Assembly: GCA_003586115.2 (NCBI GenBank)
Contig: QVOM02000042.1
Location: forward strand, 71,841,447-71,905,446
Length of the DNA stretch: 64,000 nt
Reading direction: 5' to 3'
Source: Salvator merianae
Lineage: Eukaryota > Chordata > Lepidosauria > Squamata > Teiidae
The notes below the pieces were generated by a model. That model was not told the DNA's origin. It did not search any database and saw only the letters and a list, made by a program, of their open reading frames with translations. Each line of letters opens with the position of its first letter. Within the stretch, counting starts at the first letter, position 1. Position numbers and translations under genes: made by a program. Below, in pieces: positions 47,991-59,395 of the stretch.

Positions 47991-48459
47991 TAGTTTTCAT
48001 CACTATCCCATTTTATCCATCACTAAGCACTCCAGCTCCCCTATTTTGGCTTGGAAGCTTCGGGGTCTCTGGCATTTGTATATATGCACTCCTCTGGGGC
48101 AAGCTCAGCCCTGTAAAACCATATGCATTCTTAGATTGCCCTTGACATCCTTCTGCTTATATGTCCAGTCATGCCAAATCCTGATGTCAGCCATGGTGAC
48201 AATGTGGCTATAGAATGCCCTCCCTAGAGAGAACATAAGAACATAAGAGGAGCCTTGCTGGATCAGGAAACAGCCCATCTAGTCCACCGTTCTGTTTCAC
48301 ACAGTGGCCCACCACTTGCTTCTGGGAATTCTCAAGCAGAATATAAAGGCAAAACCTTCACCTGCTCTTCACTCCCTGCAAATGGTTTTACAGATATCCT
48401 GCCTGTCTTTCCAACCTGGAGGCAGTACCTAGGCATCCATTCTAGTAGCCATTGATACA

Positions 48460-51290
48460 TCTGACCTCCATGAATCTGTCCAATCCTTTGTTAAAACTAT
48501 CTAGGGTGTTTGCTGTCACCACCTCACCCGGTAATAAATTTCATAGACTGATGACCCTCTGGGTGAAAAAATACTTCCCCTTGTCAGTCCTAACTCTCCT
48601 ACCCATCAGCTTCAGAGAGTGCCCCCTGGTTCTAGTGTTGTGTGAGAGGGAAAAAAACTTCTCTCTGTCCACCTTATCCATACCATGAATGATTTTATAT
48701 ACTTCAATCAGGTCTCATCTTAAATGCCGCTTTTCAAGGCTGAAGAGGCCAAGGCGTTGCAACCTGATTTCGTAAGGAAGGTGATCCAGCCCCTTGATCA
48801 TTCTGGTTGCCATTTTCTGCACCTTCTCCAGTTCCACAATATCCTTTCTGAAGTGAGGTAACCAGAATTGTACACAATATTCCAAGTGTGGTCTCACCAT
48901 AGATTTGTAAAGAGGCACAATGACACTTGCCGACCTGTTTTCTTTTCCCTTCCTTATTACCCCTAGCATTGAATTTGCTTTTTTCACTGCCACTGCACAC
49001 AGGGATGACACCTTCATTGAGCTGTCTACTAGAACCCCAAGATCCTTTTCCTGGTCTGTCACAGAAAGTTTGGCCCCCATCAGTTTATAGGTATAATTGG
49101 GGTTCTTTGTCCCAATGTGCATCACTTTGCACTTGCTAAGATTGAAGTGCATTTGCCACTTTGTTGCCCACTCACCCAATGTCAGGAGATCCCTCTGGAG
49201 CTCTTTACAATCACTTTCAGTTTTTACTACCCTGAACAATTTAGTGTCATCAGCAAACTTTGCTAACTCACTACTTACCCCTGTGTCGAGATCATTTACG
49301 AATACATTAAAAAGCAGGGGTCCTAATACTGAACCTTGCAGGACCCTACTTTTCACCTCTTTCCATTCTGAGAACTGACCATTTATTTCTACTCTCTGTT
49401 TCCTGTCCTTAAGCCAGTTACCAATCCAGGACAGGACCTGTCCTCTTATTCCGTGACTACTGAGTTTATTCAGGAGTCTTTGATTTTGACTTTGTCAAAA
49501 GCCTTCTGAAAGTCCAGATAGACAATGTCAACTGGGTCACCTTTATCCACATGTTTATTAACACTTTCAAAGAATTCTAACAAGTTTGTAAGGCATGATT
49601 TACCTTTGCAGAAGCCATGCTGATTTTCTTTCAGCAATGTTTGCTCTTCTATGTGTTCAGTAATCTTATCCTTAATTATGGTTTCCATCACTTTACCTGG
49701 AACTGTTGTTAAGCTGACTGGTCTGTAATTTCCTGGATCACCCCTTGATCCATTTTTGAAGATCAGTGTCACATTTGCCAACCTCTAGTCTTCAGGCACA
49801 GAGCCTGATTTTAGGGAAAGATTATATATTTTGGCTAGAAGCTCAGCAATTTCAAATTTGAATTCTTTAAGAACTCTCAGATGAATGCCATCTGGTCCTG
49901 GTGATTTGTTAGCAGTTAGTGTATCAAGACATACAAGAACCTCCTCGTTGTTAACCGCTATCTGACCTACTTCTTCTGACTCCCTCCCTGAAAGGATTGA
50001 CTCAGCTGCTGGCATATGCTCTCTATCCTCCTCAGTAAAACAGAAGCAAAAAAATTCATTTAGCCTTTCTGCAATCTCTGTGTCCTCTGTAATTATCCCC
50101 TTCTGTCCATTATGGTCTAGTGGTCAAACTGCTTTTCTGGTTGGATTCCTACTTCTGATATACTTAAAGAACGTCTTGTTATTTCTCTTGATGTTCTTAG
50201 CAATGTGCCCCTCAAAGTTCTTCTTAGCATTCCTAATTGCTGCCTTGCATTTGTTCTGCTAGAGTTTGTGTTCTTTCCTGTTCTCTTCATTAGGGCAAGC
50301 CTTCCATTTTCTGAATGCTCTTTCTTTGCTTTTAATGATTTCCCTTACTGCATTTGTAAGCCACACTGGTGTCCTCTTGGACTTGGCAGTCCCTTTCCTT
50401 CTTTTAGGGGTGCATTCTAATTGAGCCTCCATTAATGAGTTTTTAAATAATTCCCATGCATTTTGGAGTGCTTGAACTCTACTAACCTTCCCTTTCAATT
50501 TTCTTTTTACGTTTTCTCATTTTGGGGAAATTTCCCTTATGAAAGTTTAAGGTCTTCGTGTTCGATTGTGTCAACAACTTACTGTCTGTATTCAAATTTA
50601 AGGTTATCACATTGTGATCACTGTTCCCTATTGGATCAGTTACAGTGACATTTTGTACTAGATCCTGTGTATTACTTAGGATCAAATCCAAGATTCCCCT
50701 GGTTGGTTCCACAACCAGCTGTTCAAAAGAACAATCATTTAGCAAGTCTAGGAATTTTAACTCCCTCTCATGAGTTGAATAAAAGTTCACCCAGTCTATG
50801 TGGGGGTAGTTGAAGTCTCCCATTATAACTACTCTTTCCTTTTTTTGATGCCTCCATGACCTCATTTTCCAGCTGCTGGTCTTCTTCACGAGTTTGGTTG
50901 GGAGGGCAATAGCATGTCCCTAATGTTAGACTTGTTTTCTGATCTGGTGTTTTTACTTATAATGTTTCTATAGATGGGTCTGTTTTGTCTGGAAGTTCTA
51001 GTTCATAAGATTCTATCTCTTCCTTAATGTATAAGGCTACACCACCTCCAATTCACCCTTTCTGGTCTTTCTGGTACATTTTGTAACCTGGGATCACTGT
51101 ATCCCATTGGTTTTCATCATTCCACCAGGTTTCAGCAATGCCAATAATATCAATATTTTTATCCATCACTAAACATTCCAGCTCCCCTATTTTGGCTCGT
51201 AGGCTTCTGGCATTTGCGTACAGGCATTTGTATGCACTCTTCTGTTGAAAGTTCTGCCCTTTAGGATCATGTGCAATCATAGACTGCTTC
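48460..51290 (-). pseudogene. CR1 ORF2 (endonuclease + reverse transcriptase), broken
   Basis: The endonuclease is readable as YANARSLRAKIGELECLV and DIIGIAETWW (51,053-51,280), GDFNYPHIDWVN (about 50,800) and GNSDHNVITL with the catalytic SDH (about 50,620). The RT follows: LTANKSPGPDGIH (about 49,890), NYRPVSLTTVPGKVME and YLDFQKAFDKV (49,500-49,730), then the catalytic FADDTKLF (49,233-49,256). The thumb segment includes LGVLVDSSMKVSSLC. Several frame changes and a stop at 48,714 separate these parts. The product nicks target DNA and copies the RNA in place. Catalytic motifs remain, but the protein cannot be made whole. Confidence 0.9.
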
Positions 51291-51399
51291 TTGCCTCTTT
51301 TTGCTTGAATACTACTGACTTGTTTCCCACTCTGCTCACTGAACTGTGCACTTTCACAAACCGGATGCTGCCCAGCTCTTATCGCCTTTCCCCCAGGAA

Positions 51400-52307
51400 T
51401 TAGTTTAAAAGCTGCTCTGCGACCTTTTTAATATTAAGCGCCAGCAGTCTGGTTCCATCTTGGTTCAAGTGCAACATGTCCCTTTTGTACAGGTTAGACT
51501 TGTCCAAAAATGTTCCCCAGTTCCTCACAAATCTAAACCCTTCCTCTTGACACCACTGCCGCATTGAGGCTCTTGAGCTCTGTCTGTCTAGCTGGCCCTG
51601 TGCGTGGAACAGGTAGCATTTCTGAGAATGCAATCTTGGAGGTCCTGGATTTCAACCTTCTACCTAACAACCTAAATTTGACTTCCAGGAACCCCCCCCC
51701 CCACTTAGCCTTCCCAACATCATTGGTACTGACATGTACCATGACCACTGGCTCCACCCCAGCACTGTCTACCAACCTATCTAGATGCTGTGTGATGTCC
51801 GCAACCTTTGCACCCAGCAGGCATGTCACCATGCAGTCTACACGCCCATCACAAACCCGTCTTTTTATATTTCTAATAATCAAATCACCCACTACAAGAA
51901 GTCCCCCTCCCACCATCCGTGGAGGAGTATCCTCAGTGCAAAAGGATACAGGCACATCCTCTAAGGAAGGGGTCCCGACTAAGGGAGCCTGTCCCTCTTC
52001 CTCAGCCTGTTGTCTCCCCGTCTGAGACCTGCACTCTCCAAGGCAGCTGAAGGGCTGCACACCGTGGAGTGGGATGCTCCTAATGCATCCATGGAGGTTT
52101 CATTCTCATTCCTATCACTCTCTCTCTCTGCTTCTCCAGGTCCACTACCTTGGCTTTAAGGGAAGAAACCCTTTCCTTGAGAGCCAGGAGCTCATTACAC
52201 CAAGCACACACCCACAACTTCTGCCCAGCTGGCAGATAATCATACATATGACACGCAATGCAATACACTGGAAAGGCCCCTTTCTACTGCTGGCTATCTA
52301 CCTTCAT
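51400..52307 (-). pseudogene. CR1 ORF1 with SGNH esterase domain, broken
   Basis: The original start is ATG at 52,307-52,305, equivalent to the start at 23,554; codon 8 is now TAG (52,286-52,284). The finger pairs CIAC and CAWC and the coiled coil LLALKERVSSLKAKVVDLEK follow. A frameshift near 52,075 leads into the esterase part. There VVGDLIIRNI has Leu where the nucleophilic Ser of GDS should be, VHVSTNDVGK is the third SGNH block, and RDMLHLNQDG near 51,470 holds the closing Asp-x-x-His. A second frame change near 51,533 is also needed. Loss of the serine, the stop and the frameshifts make it non-functional. Confidence 0.85.
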
Positions 52308-52609
52308 TTCTCTTAAATTATTTAAATGGTTTTATTTAAAAATGAATTATTTTCGTTTCAGTTACTATTTCAATTACCTTCCTTTTTTCCCTGAACTATT
52401 TAAATTGACACTTTAGGATAAGCTACTATTTGAATTATTTTACTTTATTAAATTAAAAAAAAAAAAGTGGCTACTTATTTAAATTATTTAATTGTTTCAG
52501 TTATTTTTACTTTTTCTTACAATTTAAGTTCTTTTACTTGATACTTTTTGAGAAAAAAATCTAAGTTAGTATTTTATGGTTTTATTACAGTATATATTTT
52601 GCACGCCAT

Positions 52610-53090
52610 TAAGCATGCCGGCCACTTCTTCCAAGTTCCAAATTTCTCTCCCACGTTCCTGGTCTCTGGAGAGCAACCTTCCTCCACTTGAGAACACACT
52701 CAAATGAACTGCTTCTTCCTGTTTTTCCTAGCTGAATGGAGTGGCTTTGTATGCTAATCCCCTTAGTTAGCTCCTCTAGGTCACCAACACTGAAATGAAC
52801 TGCTTCTTCCTGTTTTTCCCAGCTGAAGGGAATGGCCTAGTATGCTAATCCCCTTTGTTACCTCCTCTAGGTCACCAACAACAGTAAGCCTCTCCTCCCT
52901 CAGTGCTCAGGCTAACTTAGAAAAAAAAATGCCCACCTCTAGCAGCTACACCAGCCACAGCTAGTGTCCAACACTCTCTGCAAAACCCTCTGCAAAACTT
53001 ACCAGAGCCCAGTAGTTCTTCCTCCAAATTTCTCTTCCAAGTTTCTGGTCTCAGGAAAGCAACCTTCCTCCACTTGAGAACACACACACA
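52610..53090 (-). repeat. CR1 5' region: duplicated 5' block and 91-bp tandem units
   Basis: GAACTGCTTCTTCCTGTTTT starts two adjacent units at 52,706 and 52,797, spaced 91 bp, each with ATGCTAATCCCCTT and CCTCTAGGTCACCAAC. The flanking block with GCAACCTTCCTCCACTTGAG occurs twice, near 52,672 and 53,058. A similar pair of units is present in the other CR1 5' end at 23,087-23,240. A promoter role is an inference from position. Confidence 0.85.
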
Positions 53091-54127
53091 AAAAGAGAGA
53101 GGCTTGCCTAATGCCTTATTTATCCTCTTTTTGGTACCATATGGTCTTTTCTGTTTTCCTGGGGTGTTGCCAGACATGGATAAAAACCCATGTTGTTCCC
53201 AGGATTATATTAGATTCACCAAACATATCTGTAGCAATCCCAATGTACTTCCACGATACTCACTGGAAAATCCACTAAACTGGCATTATGAAAAATCCAA
53301 CAATGAAGCATGGGGAAAAAAACAAAGAGAAGGGGACAGGTGCTTGCTAACATCTGGATACTTTGCAAGTGTAATGTTTACATGAACAAATGCCAGACAA
53401 GGTAAGAGCTTCGTATTTTCCTAGCATTGCCTGCTGCTACCTAACAGGGGTGACAACAGGTGATTGTGGGATCTAAAGAAGATCCCACCATTTTCTCTTG
53501 TCATCTGGAAACCCCCTAGTCTTTTAAGTATCTGTGCACTCTTAACTAATTGGGTTCTGATCTGCTTTCAGTGTAAAATACTTCTCTGCCACTGCTTTTT
53601 TAATTTATTTATTTATTCTGTTCTTGGATGTATTTAATGTTTTTTGCAGTAAGCTTCCCATAGATCGTTGCTACTAGGAAGTAAGCAAGCACTAAATAAA
53701 TAAATATTAGAGCTCATTGATATTCTTAATAGTTTTACTCAAGTTTCTGGCCTTTAATTTGCCAAGCCAACCCTAAATGACTTTTCCTGACAAGAATCAA
53801 GAACAATATTATTTGGCATTACAACTCTTGATTCTTGTATGTACATTTTAAGAGAACAGCACGTAACTTGCAAAGCTGAGACCAAACACTGCTGTTTAAA
53901 ACAGATTTTGGCAGATATTACATTGGGGTGAATCGAATCTGAAGAGTTAAATTAAGCATTCAGTTTGAAGAGCTTCTGTGAGACTATTTGGGAGAAAATG
54001 AGAAACATTTCTAAATAATTACTCTTGTCCAAATGGGTGAGGGGAACACAAGTCTCTGAGTACTGGTTTGGTCAGATGAAAGTTGTTCATAGGCTCCATT
54101 CACCCATAGTTGCTATTTCACTGAGCA
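53091..54127. other. No gene recognised
   Basis: An A/T-rich TTTATT/AAATAAATA patch near 53,600-53,705 could be a retroposon tail. Nothing else could be assigned. Confidence 0.45.
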
Positions 54128-54634
54128 CAGTCATCCCCCGATTTACATGGGAGGCCCTCCCCAGAAAACTGCATAAATTGAGGCATTCGCTGCAGTGTAA
54201 ATCCAGTGGTTAGGGGAACTGCGATGAAAACCAACCCATCTGGGACTCAACACACCAAACAGCACCACCAAAAAAAATCTAAACAGACTCAACACATTCC
54301 ACGGCACACCAAAAAGCTGCCAAACTCTACACACTATTCACAAACAGCCCAACTCACTAATCCATGCAATCCACACACAAATTTCTATCTCTAACTGAAA
54401 GGATATGAAACACTTTCATCACAGCACAGAAACAAATGAGAAAGTGGCTCCCTAAAGAAGAATAAGGTCCCAGCATGTTGGGGGGTTAACTGGTGATTTT
54501 GTCCTTTTGATGGGAAACTTCACTGTAGTGCAATCACAGAACCATGTACATTGAGAGGAGTTGCATTTTGAAAATGGTGTTAAACCAAAACACACACAAA
54601 CAGAAACCATTTAAATCAAGGGACAAATGTACTG
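54128..54634. mobile_element. Tigger/pogo-like MITE (507 bp)
   Basis: It starts CAGTCATCCCCCGATTTACA and ends, inverted, CAGTACATTTGTCCCTTGAT followed by TTAAATGG, giving about 25 bp of terminal repeat with one small indel. The CAGT start and CCCTCGATTTACATGG-like ends are typical of Tigger-derived elements. Flanking dinucleotides are CA and AA, so the TA duplication, if it existed, has mutated. There is no coding capacity. Confidence 0.72.
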
Positions 54635-54660
54635 AAAACAAGATGTGCATATATTTCAAC

Positions 54661-55556
54661 TAGAGATGTTCACAGACTTTTTTTCTCATTTAGTTAAGTC
54701 CAGTTCAAACTGAACCACAGGGAAATTGTTTCCAGGCAGAATTGCAAGCTATACCATGGGTATAGCAGATTTTTGCAACTAGGCTGCTAGTATCAAGATG
54801 GATTTGGTGCTTTTATTATTGTCAAAGGGTGTCCATTGTCTGTTTTTCTCCCAGTAAAACAACCTGCCTTGGAGCTTTTGAAATAAGCCTTTTCATTTTG
54901 CAGAGAAGGAAAGGAAAAGAGCTCTTTTTTGCCCAAAATTTTCTACTAAATGGAAAGGGATATTTATTTTCAAATTCAAAGGTAAATGTATTATGTTTCT
55001 AGGAGAAAAAAAATACATACTTTGGCAATAATAATCATCAAACCTATTCACCATAATCAAACAAGTTGAAGCAAGAAAGCACCAAGCAGTACAGCAATAG
55101 CCTTTTTTAAAGGTACAGCCAAGTGATATGGATGGCTTTGGAGTTCTTATCAGGGTTCAGAGGAATTCATTCCCTGCCTGTCCAATGACCTATCTGGTTA
55201 TTAGGAAAACAAACCCACCAGACTATGACACTGACAGTAGTTCCCCTGAAGAGGTAAGCTTACAGAAGAATTGTAAAGCAGCTACACCACATTTGTAACT
55301 GCGTTTCTGCAACTAGGCCATTTGTTTCAAGGTGGTCTAGTACTTCTTTTAAAAAAACAAAACAGACTTTTATGCTTTTAAAGGCACAAACACTTCAAAG
55401 TTTTCTTTGAACAGCTACACAAATGTGCTTCAGGTTCAGTTCAAATGTGAACACTGCATACGAACACTAGGGTTATTCAGTTTGATAACAAACACTTTGA
55501 ACACCCTCTGTTTGCTACAAACTGAGTTCAACAAGAACCAGTTTGACACATCTCTA
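54661..55556. mobile_element. hAT-type MITE (896 bp)
   Basis: It starts TAGAGATGTTCACAGAC and ends, inverted, TAGAGATGTGTCAAAC. TTCAAACTGAA-like and AAACTGAGTTCAA-like motifs occur near both ends, and the segments TTTTTGCAACTAGGC (54,771) and TTTCTGCAACTAGGC (55,303) are repeated inside. The 8-bp flanks do not match, so the limits rest on the ends alone. Confidence 0.55.
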
Positions 55557-56224
55557 AATCTGCTGAATGAGTTTTGAGAAATGTTTCAAATTGCTGAATT
55601 AATAAGGAAGTCTTTCTTTGAAGAACTGTATGGATTTTTTTCTCTGAAGGTGTTAATTAGATTTTAAAACTGACAGTGAAGTCCTTCCTTATCTGAATTA
55701 ACTCCTCCTAGGAGTTAATATTACTGGTCTGCATTCTAGAAAAATGGTGAATGTAGGCCTGCTACTGCAAGCTAGTCTTTGTAGCCCATTTTGCACTTTT
55801 GGAGACTGATTAACCATTGTGGTCTAGGGAAGTTTCTTGTAGATAAATCCTGGAAAACAGCATTTGTGCCTTAAATTTGATAGTCTTGCAAGATTAAGAT
55901 AGGCCAGCATCCTACTTGATGGGAAACAGCCCTCTCTTTTGAGTAGTGGTTAGAGAACAGTTGTTTATCTTAGCGTGTACATGATTTAATTTTCTGTGTG
56001 TTCCAAGTCCAGTTGCAAAAAACTTGATGGTGTCCATTATCAGCAAGCAGTTAAACAACAGACACACAGGTCTCCTGATCACACACTTTCCCACTAGTGG
56101 AAATCCAGTGTGGCATTTAATTTCTAATCATCTTTTCTTAATTAGATTTTTTGCCTTTCTCTCTCTCATGAGTATTACGTTCTGTCCTTTTGGGAAACGT
56201 GTGGCTTACATTTACAAAAGCCAT
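55557..56224. other. No gene recognised; small palindrome
   Basis: TTAACTCCT and its inverse form a 9-bp hairpin with 3-nt loop at 55,698-55,718. Nothing else was recognised. Confidence 0.5.
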
Positions 56225-56425
56225 AAAAACATAAGAATACTCTGCTGGATCAGACCAGTAGCTCATCTAATGCAACAACCTATTCTCAGAGTGATCAACC
56301 AGTTTAGTATGGAGGCCCACAGACTTCCAGCTGCTGACCGTTTGAGGCATACAGCTTCCTACATTAGAGGCATTCACCAGTGTTTCCTCAAAGTTGTACA
56401 ACTCTGCACACAGGAGCTCTGCTCC
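56225..56425 (-). mobile_element. CR1 3'-end fragment
   Basis: AAACATAAGAATACTCTGCT, then GGATCAGACCAGTAGCTCAT followed by CTAATGCA, corresponds to the CR1 tail at 48,236-48,290. Similarity fades after about 56,320, so the right limit is approximate. Confidence 0.7.
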
Positions 56426-56734
56426 TGAATTGGCAGCTTGGACTCCTGCTGGCTCATTTCACTCTCTCACTAACTTGTTCTCCCATGCATGCACTCATTT
56501 GCTTTTGGAATCCTATAGTGATTTTGAAAGCAAATTAGCAAGTAGATAGTTGCGGAAGTGAGCAGCCCAACTAGTAAGGTAGTGAGCAGGAAGACAAGAT
56601 ACCATGGGGCCATGCTGCCAATCCAGGTGCAGAGGATTGAAAGATGCATGGTTGAATGGAAAGGAGCTGTGGGTATATCTCAGCATATTATTTGTCCCAA
56701 AGCTGACTATACCTAGAAATTTGGATTTAGGTTG

Positions 56735-56925
56735 TGTCTACACCTTGTCATGACAACTTAACTTTTTGTCCAAATCCAGAATGAACACCAATCCACCACG
56801 AGGCTGTAGTGCATGACAGTTAAGCATTTCTTGCATTTCTCATTACAGTCCAGCAGCACAAGTTATTCTTCTTGTGCCTGAGTCTGGATAAAAAGTTGTC
56901 AAGATGCTGTGATACCAGAACAATA
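56735..56925. mobile_element. Possible small MITE
   Basis: GACAACTTAACTTTTTGTCCA at the left (56,752-56,772) pairs with GACAACTTTTTATCCA inverted at the right (about 56,885-56,900), with a two-base insertion. Outer ends are weak. A palindromic AGCAGCACAAG...CTTGTGCCTG lies inside near 56,851-56,880. Confidence 0.45.
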
Positions 56926-58118
56926 CCTTTGCCACAAGGTATAAAGCTAGCCTTACCTCACTTTTTTTTCTATTCTTAATATAAGTGTATGACACCTGGA
57001 GAGTTTAGGAAGTGACTATAAAAGGATTTATAATTTTAAAAAAGTTATAAGCTGAAGAAAAATGCTACTTAGTGGAAGCAGTGGAATGTCTGTGGGATCG
57101 TAAGCATGCCTGAAATTTATTATGAAATGCCTATTATATTTTATTTTTAAAAAATATGCATTTCTTAACATTTGGGGAAAGTGATGATCTGGCAGGCATA
57201 GCACGCATGCATTCTTCACACATGCAATATGTATAGCATCTGAACATAATTGTTGGCATGATCCCTGTAAGCCATGATAAAGATTCCAGAGACACTGAAG
57301 GCTGTTTTGATATTTCAGATTCCAGGTTTGAGAGAATCTTCCATCATTTCTAGGTATCTGTTTTTATTTACCCATTATTTAGATATCCAGACTTCTATTC
57401 CCCAGAAGACTCCCTGAGATGTAAAATTATACAGTTGGCCCCTCATACTTGCAAGTCCTTGAGTGCAATCATATAGCAGTGAATGTGGATGGGGGAATTC
57501 CTGATGTGTGAAAAATGGTGTCCACTGTAGCAAGATTGCAGAGATCCCTTTCGTCTGATTTCTACATAGAACAAGCAATCATAGGTTTCCATTGTTTTGG
57601 AAATAAGACACTTTGAATTTTCATATATATGAATAGGAGGAGTTTACTTCACCTGTATTCTCCTTATAGGGCAGGAAATTTCCACCCATTCCTTAGATAG
57701 GTTTCCTACCAAACCAGGCTTGAAAAAAGAGTTGTCTCCAGTGCTCAGAAATCCTTCCCATCAATAGACTCATCTTTCTGAGGTTTCAAGATGGAAGATA
57801 TTTGTTGGTAAGACTGAAAGGCACCCAAAAGGGGACTCTTTAACAGTGTCTAATCACACCCCATGACTCACAAGATTCAGAGGAAAATACTATATTTCCA
57901 AATTTGAGCCTACAAACAGTAATTTTTGAGAAAAATTTTTGAGGGTGATTGATAGATTAAACTAATCTTTTTTGCCTCTAAATGCCATGTTTCATTATTA
58001 TTATTGCTTTATGAACTAGAGTACCAGAGCTTATATGACATAAAGCTTAAAATACATAACTGTTACACCCACCATCTAATGAACAAAGTTGACTTCAATC
58101 TTTGCTGAGCTGCTCTTT
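56926..58118. other. No gene recognised; possible Tigger-type terminus at 57,433
   Basis: CAGTTGGCCCCTCATACTTG at 57,432-57,451 resembles a Tigger-type end (CAGTTGGCCCTC), but no matching inverted end was found. The rest is unassigned. Confidence 0.4.
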
Positions 58119-59087
58119 TTTAAAAAAACATATTTTATTATTCTTGTATTTCAAATATATAAAATTACAGTTTACCTTACATTCTTGTATCACTATTATT
58201 ATCAAATTCCCCCTTCATTAACAGTATCTTCTAAACTTCCTGTTCTTCAACATCCTGTTTTCTTTCCTTCTTTTTCCACTGAAAGTCGTCTTTTTTTATT
58301 ATTATTATTCAAATCCAGCCATCGCAAGTCCATTATCCATCTCTTGCAGAAAGTCAATAAAGGGTTTCCAGTTCCTGTGAAACCTATCAACCGTCTTAAT
58401 TCTCAAAAGATTTGTCAGTTTGTCCATCTCGGCCAACTCCATCATTTTCACTAACCAATCATCCACCGTTGGTAATAACTCTCCTTTCCACTTCTGAGCA
58501 TATACAATTCTGGCAGCAGTTACCATATTTTGCAATAACACATTGACACCTTCAACATTATTTTCCACTATCCCCAATAGGAATAATTCCGGTCTAAAAG
58601 GAATGTTTGTCTTTAAAATTTTCTGCATAGCTGTGTGAATTTGAACCCAATACTTTTTAGTTTTTACACAAGTCCACCACATATGATAAAAAGTACCCTC
58701 ATGCTTCTTACATTTCCAACACTTACTTGACATACCTTGATACATTTTTGAGATTCTAAAAGGTGTTAAGTACCATCGCTACATCATCTTATATATATTT
58801 TCTTTCAACATATTACATACAGTAAATTTCGTATCTTTGATCCACAATTTTTCCCATTGCTCCATTGAGATATTATAACCAAAATTTTGTGCCCATTTTA
58901 TCATACAATCTTTAACTTGCTCTTGTTCTAATTCTATTTTCAAAAGAAAATCATACAATACCCCTATAATCCCCCTTTCTTCTTTTTCCATTTTTTCTTC
59001 CCATTTCTGTCTTTCTAATTCAAAATTCATCCTTCTTTTATCTTCTTTAAAAACATCCATCAATTGAGCATACATTAGCCATTGTAC
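58119..59087 (-). mobile_element. L1 LINE 3' fragment (ORF2 C-terminus and 3' UTR)
   Basis: The minus strand encodes LMYAQLMDVFKEDKRRMNFE and WAQNFGYNISMEQWEKLW, then after one in-frame TAG, SKCWKCKKHEGTFYHMWWTC and VDDWLVKMMELAEMDKLT. The CWKC...FYHMWW segment is the Cys-rich C-terminal motif of L1 ORF2. Apart from the single TAG the 240-residue frame is clean, so the insertion is young. It is 5'-truncated at 59,087. The 3' UTR is A/T-rich near 58,130. Confidence 0.85.
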
Positions 59088-59179
59088 GAGATATCCTATT
59101 CTTAATAGGACTGTTCTGCCCTAGAAAGGACAGATGCAGAAACTGAGGCTAACCTTGGATTCTCCACTAATACTTGAAG

Positions 59180-59395
59180 CTGAGGTGGAGGTATTGATTA
59201 GAAGTGCCTTTTCCAACCATGGTGTGTTTCCCAACTGTAACTGTTTCTGGACAGATGGTTTGACCACAGTAATCTTGCTCCAGTAACTTCCAGGCTGGAC
59301 TATTGCAATGCGTTCTACTTGGAGCTGCTTTTGTAGATGGTTCGGAAGATGTAGCTGGTGCTATATGTATTGCAATATCCAGAAACTGATTTTAG
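59180..59395 (+). mobile_element. L2-clade LINE fragment
   Basis: The plus strand reads in part RLDYCNAFYLELLL and VRKM.LV, equivalent to the LDYCNALYLGLP...VRKLQLVQ segment of L2 ORF2. It is short and old. Confidence 0.65.

Larger units (their letters stand above)
46437..48165 (-). mobile_element. CR1 fragment (ORF2 endonuclease part), split by a Tigger-like element
   Basis: Two pieces (46,437-47,218 and 47,991-48,165) are co-linear with 50,410-51,240 of the large CR1. The minus strand gives RIGGGVALYIKK and GDFNYPHIVWVN, the latter being the endonuclease motif. A CTCC microsatellite (46,803-46,868) has replaced part of the sequence. Neither the RT nor the 3' end is present, which is unusual for a LINE and implies later loss. 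The copy is older than the one at 48.2-53.1 kb. Confidence 0.85.
48232..53090 (-). mobile_element. Near full-length CR1 LINE with 5' repeats, ORF1, ORF2 and 3' tail
   Basis: On the minus strand the order is: 5' block (53,090-52,930), two 91-bp units, a second partial 5' block (about 52,700-52,610), A/T-rich leader, ORF1 (52,307-51,400), ORF2 (about 51,290-48,460) and a 3' tail ending near 48,232 in TCTTATGTTCTTATG repeats. At about 4.9 kb it is close to the length of complete CR1 elements. Both ORFs carry frameshifts or stops. The element directly abuts another, older CR1 fragment. It is the best reference within this window for reading the other CR1 pieces. Confidence 0.9.

Noticed and set aside
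57432..57560. Tigger-type end CAGTTGGCCCCTC
   Set aside because: No inverted partner or TA pair was found, so it is noted only within the surrounding interval.
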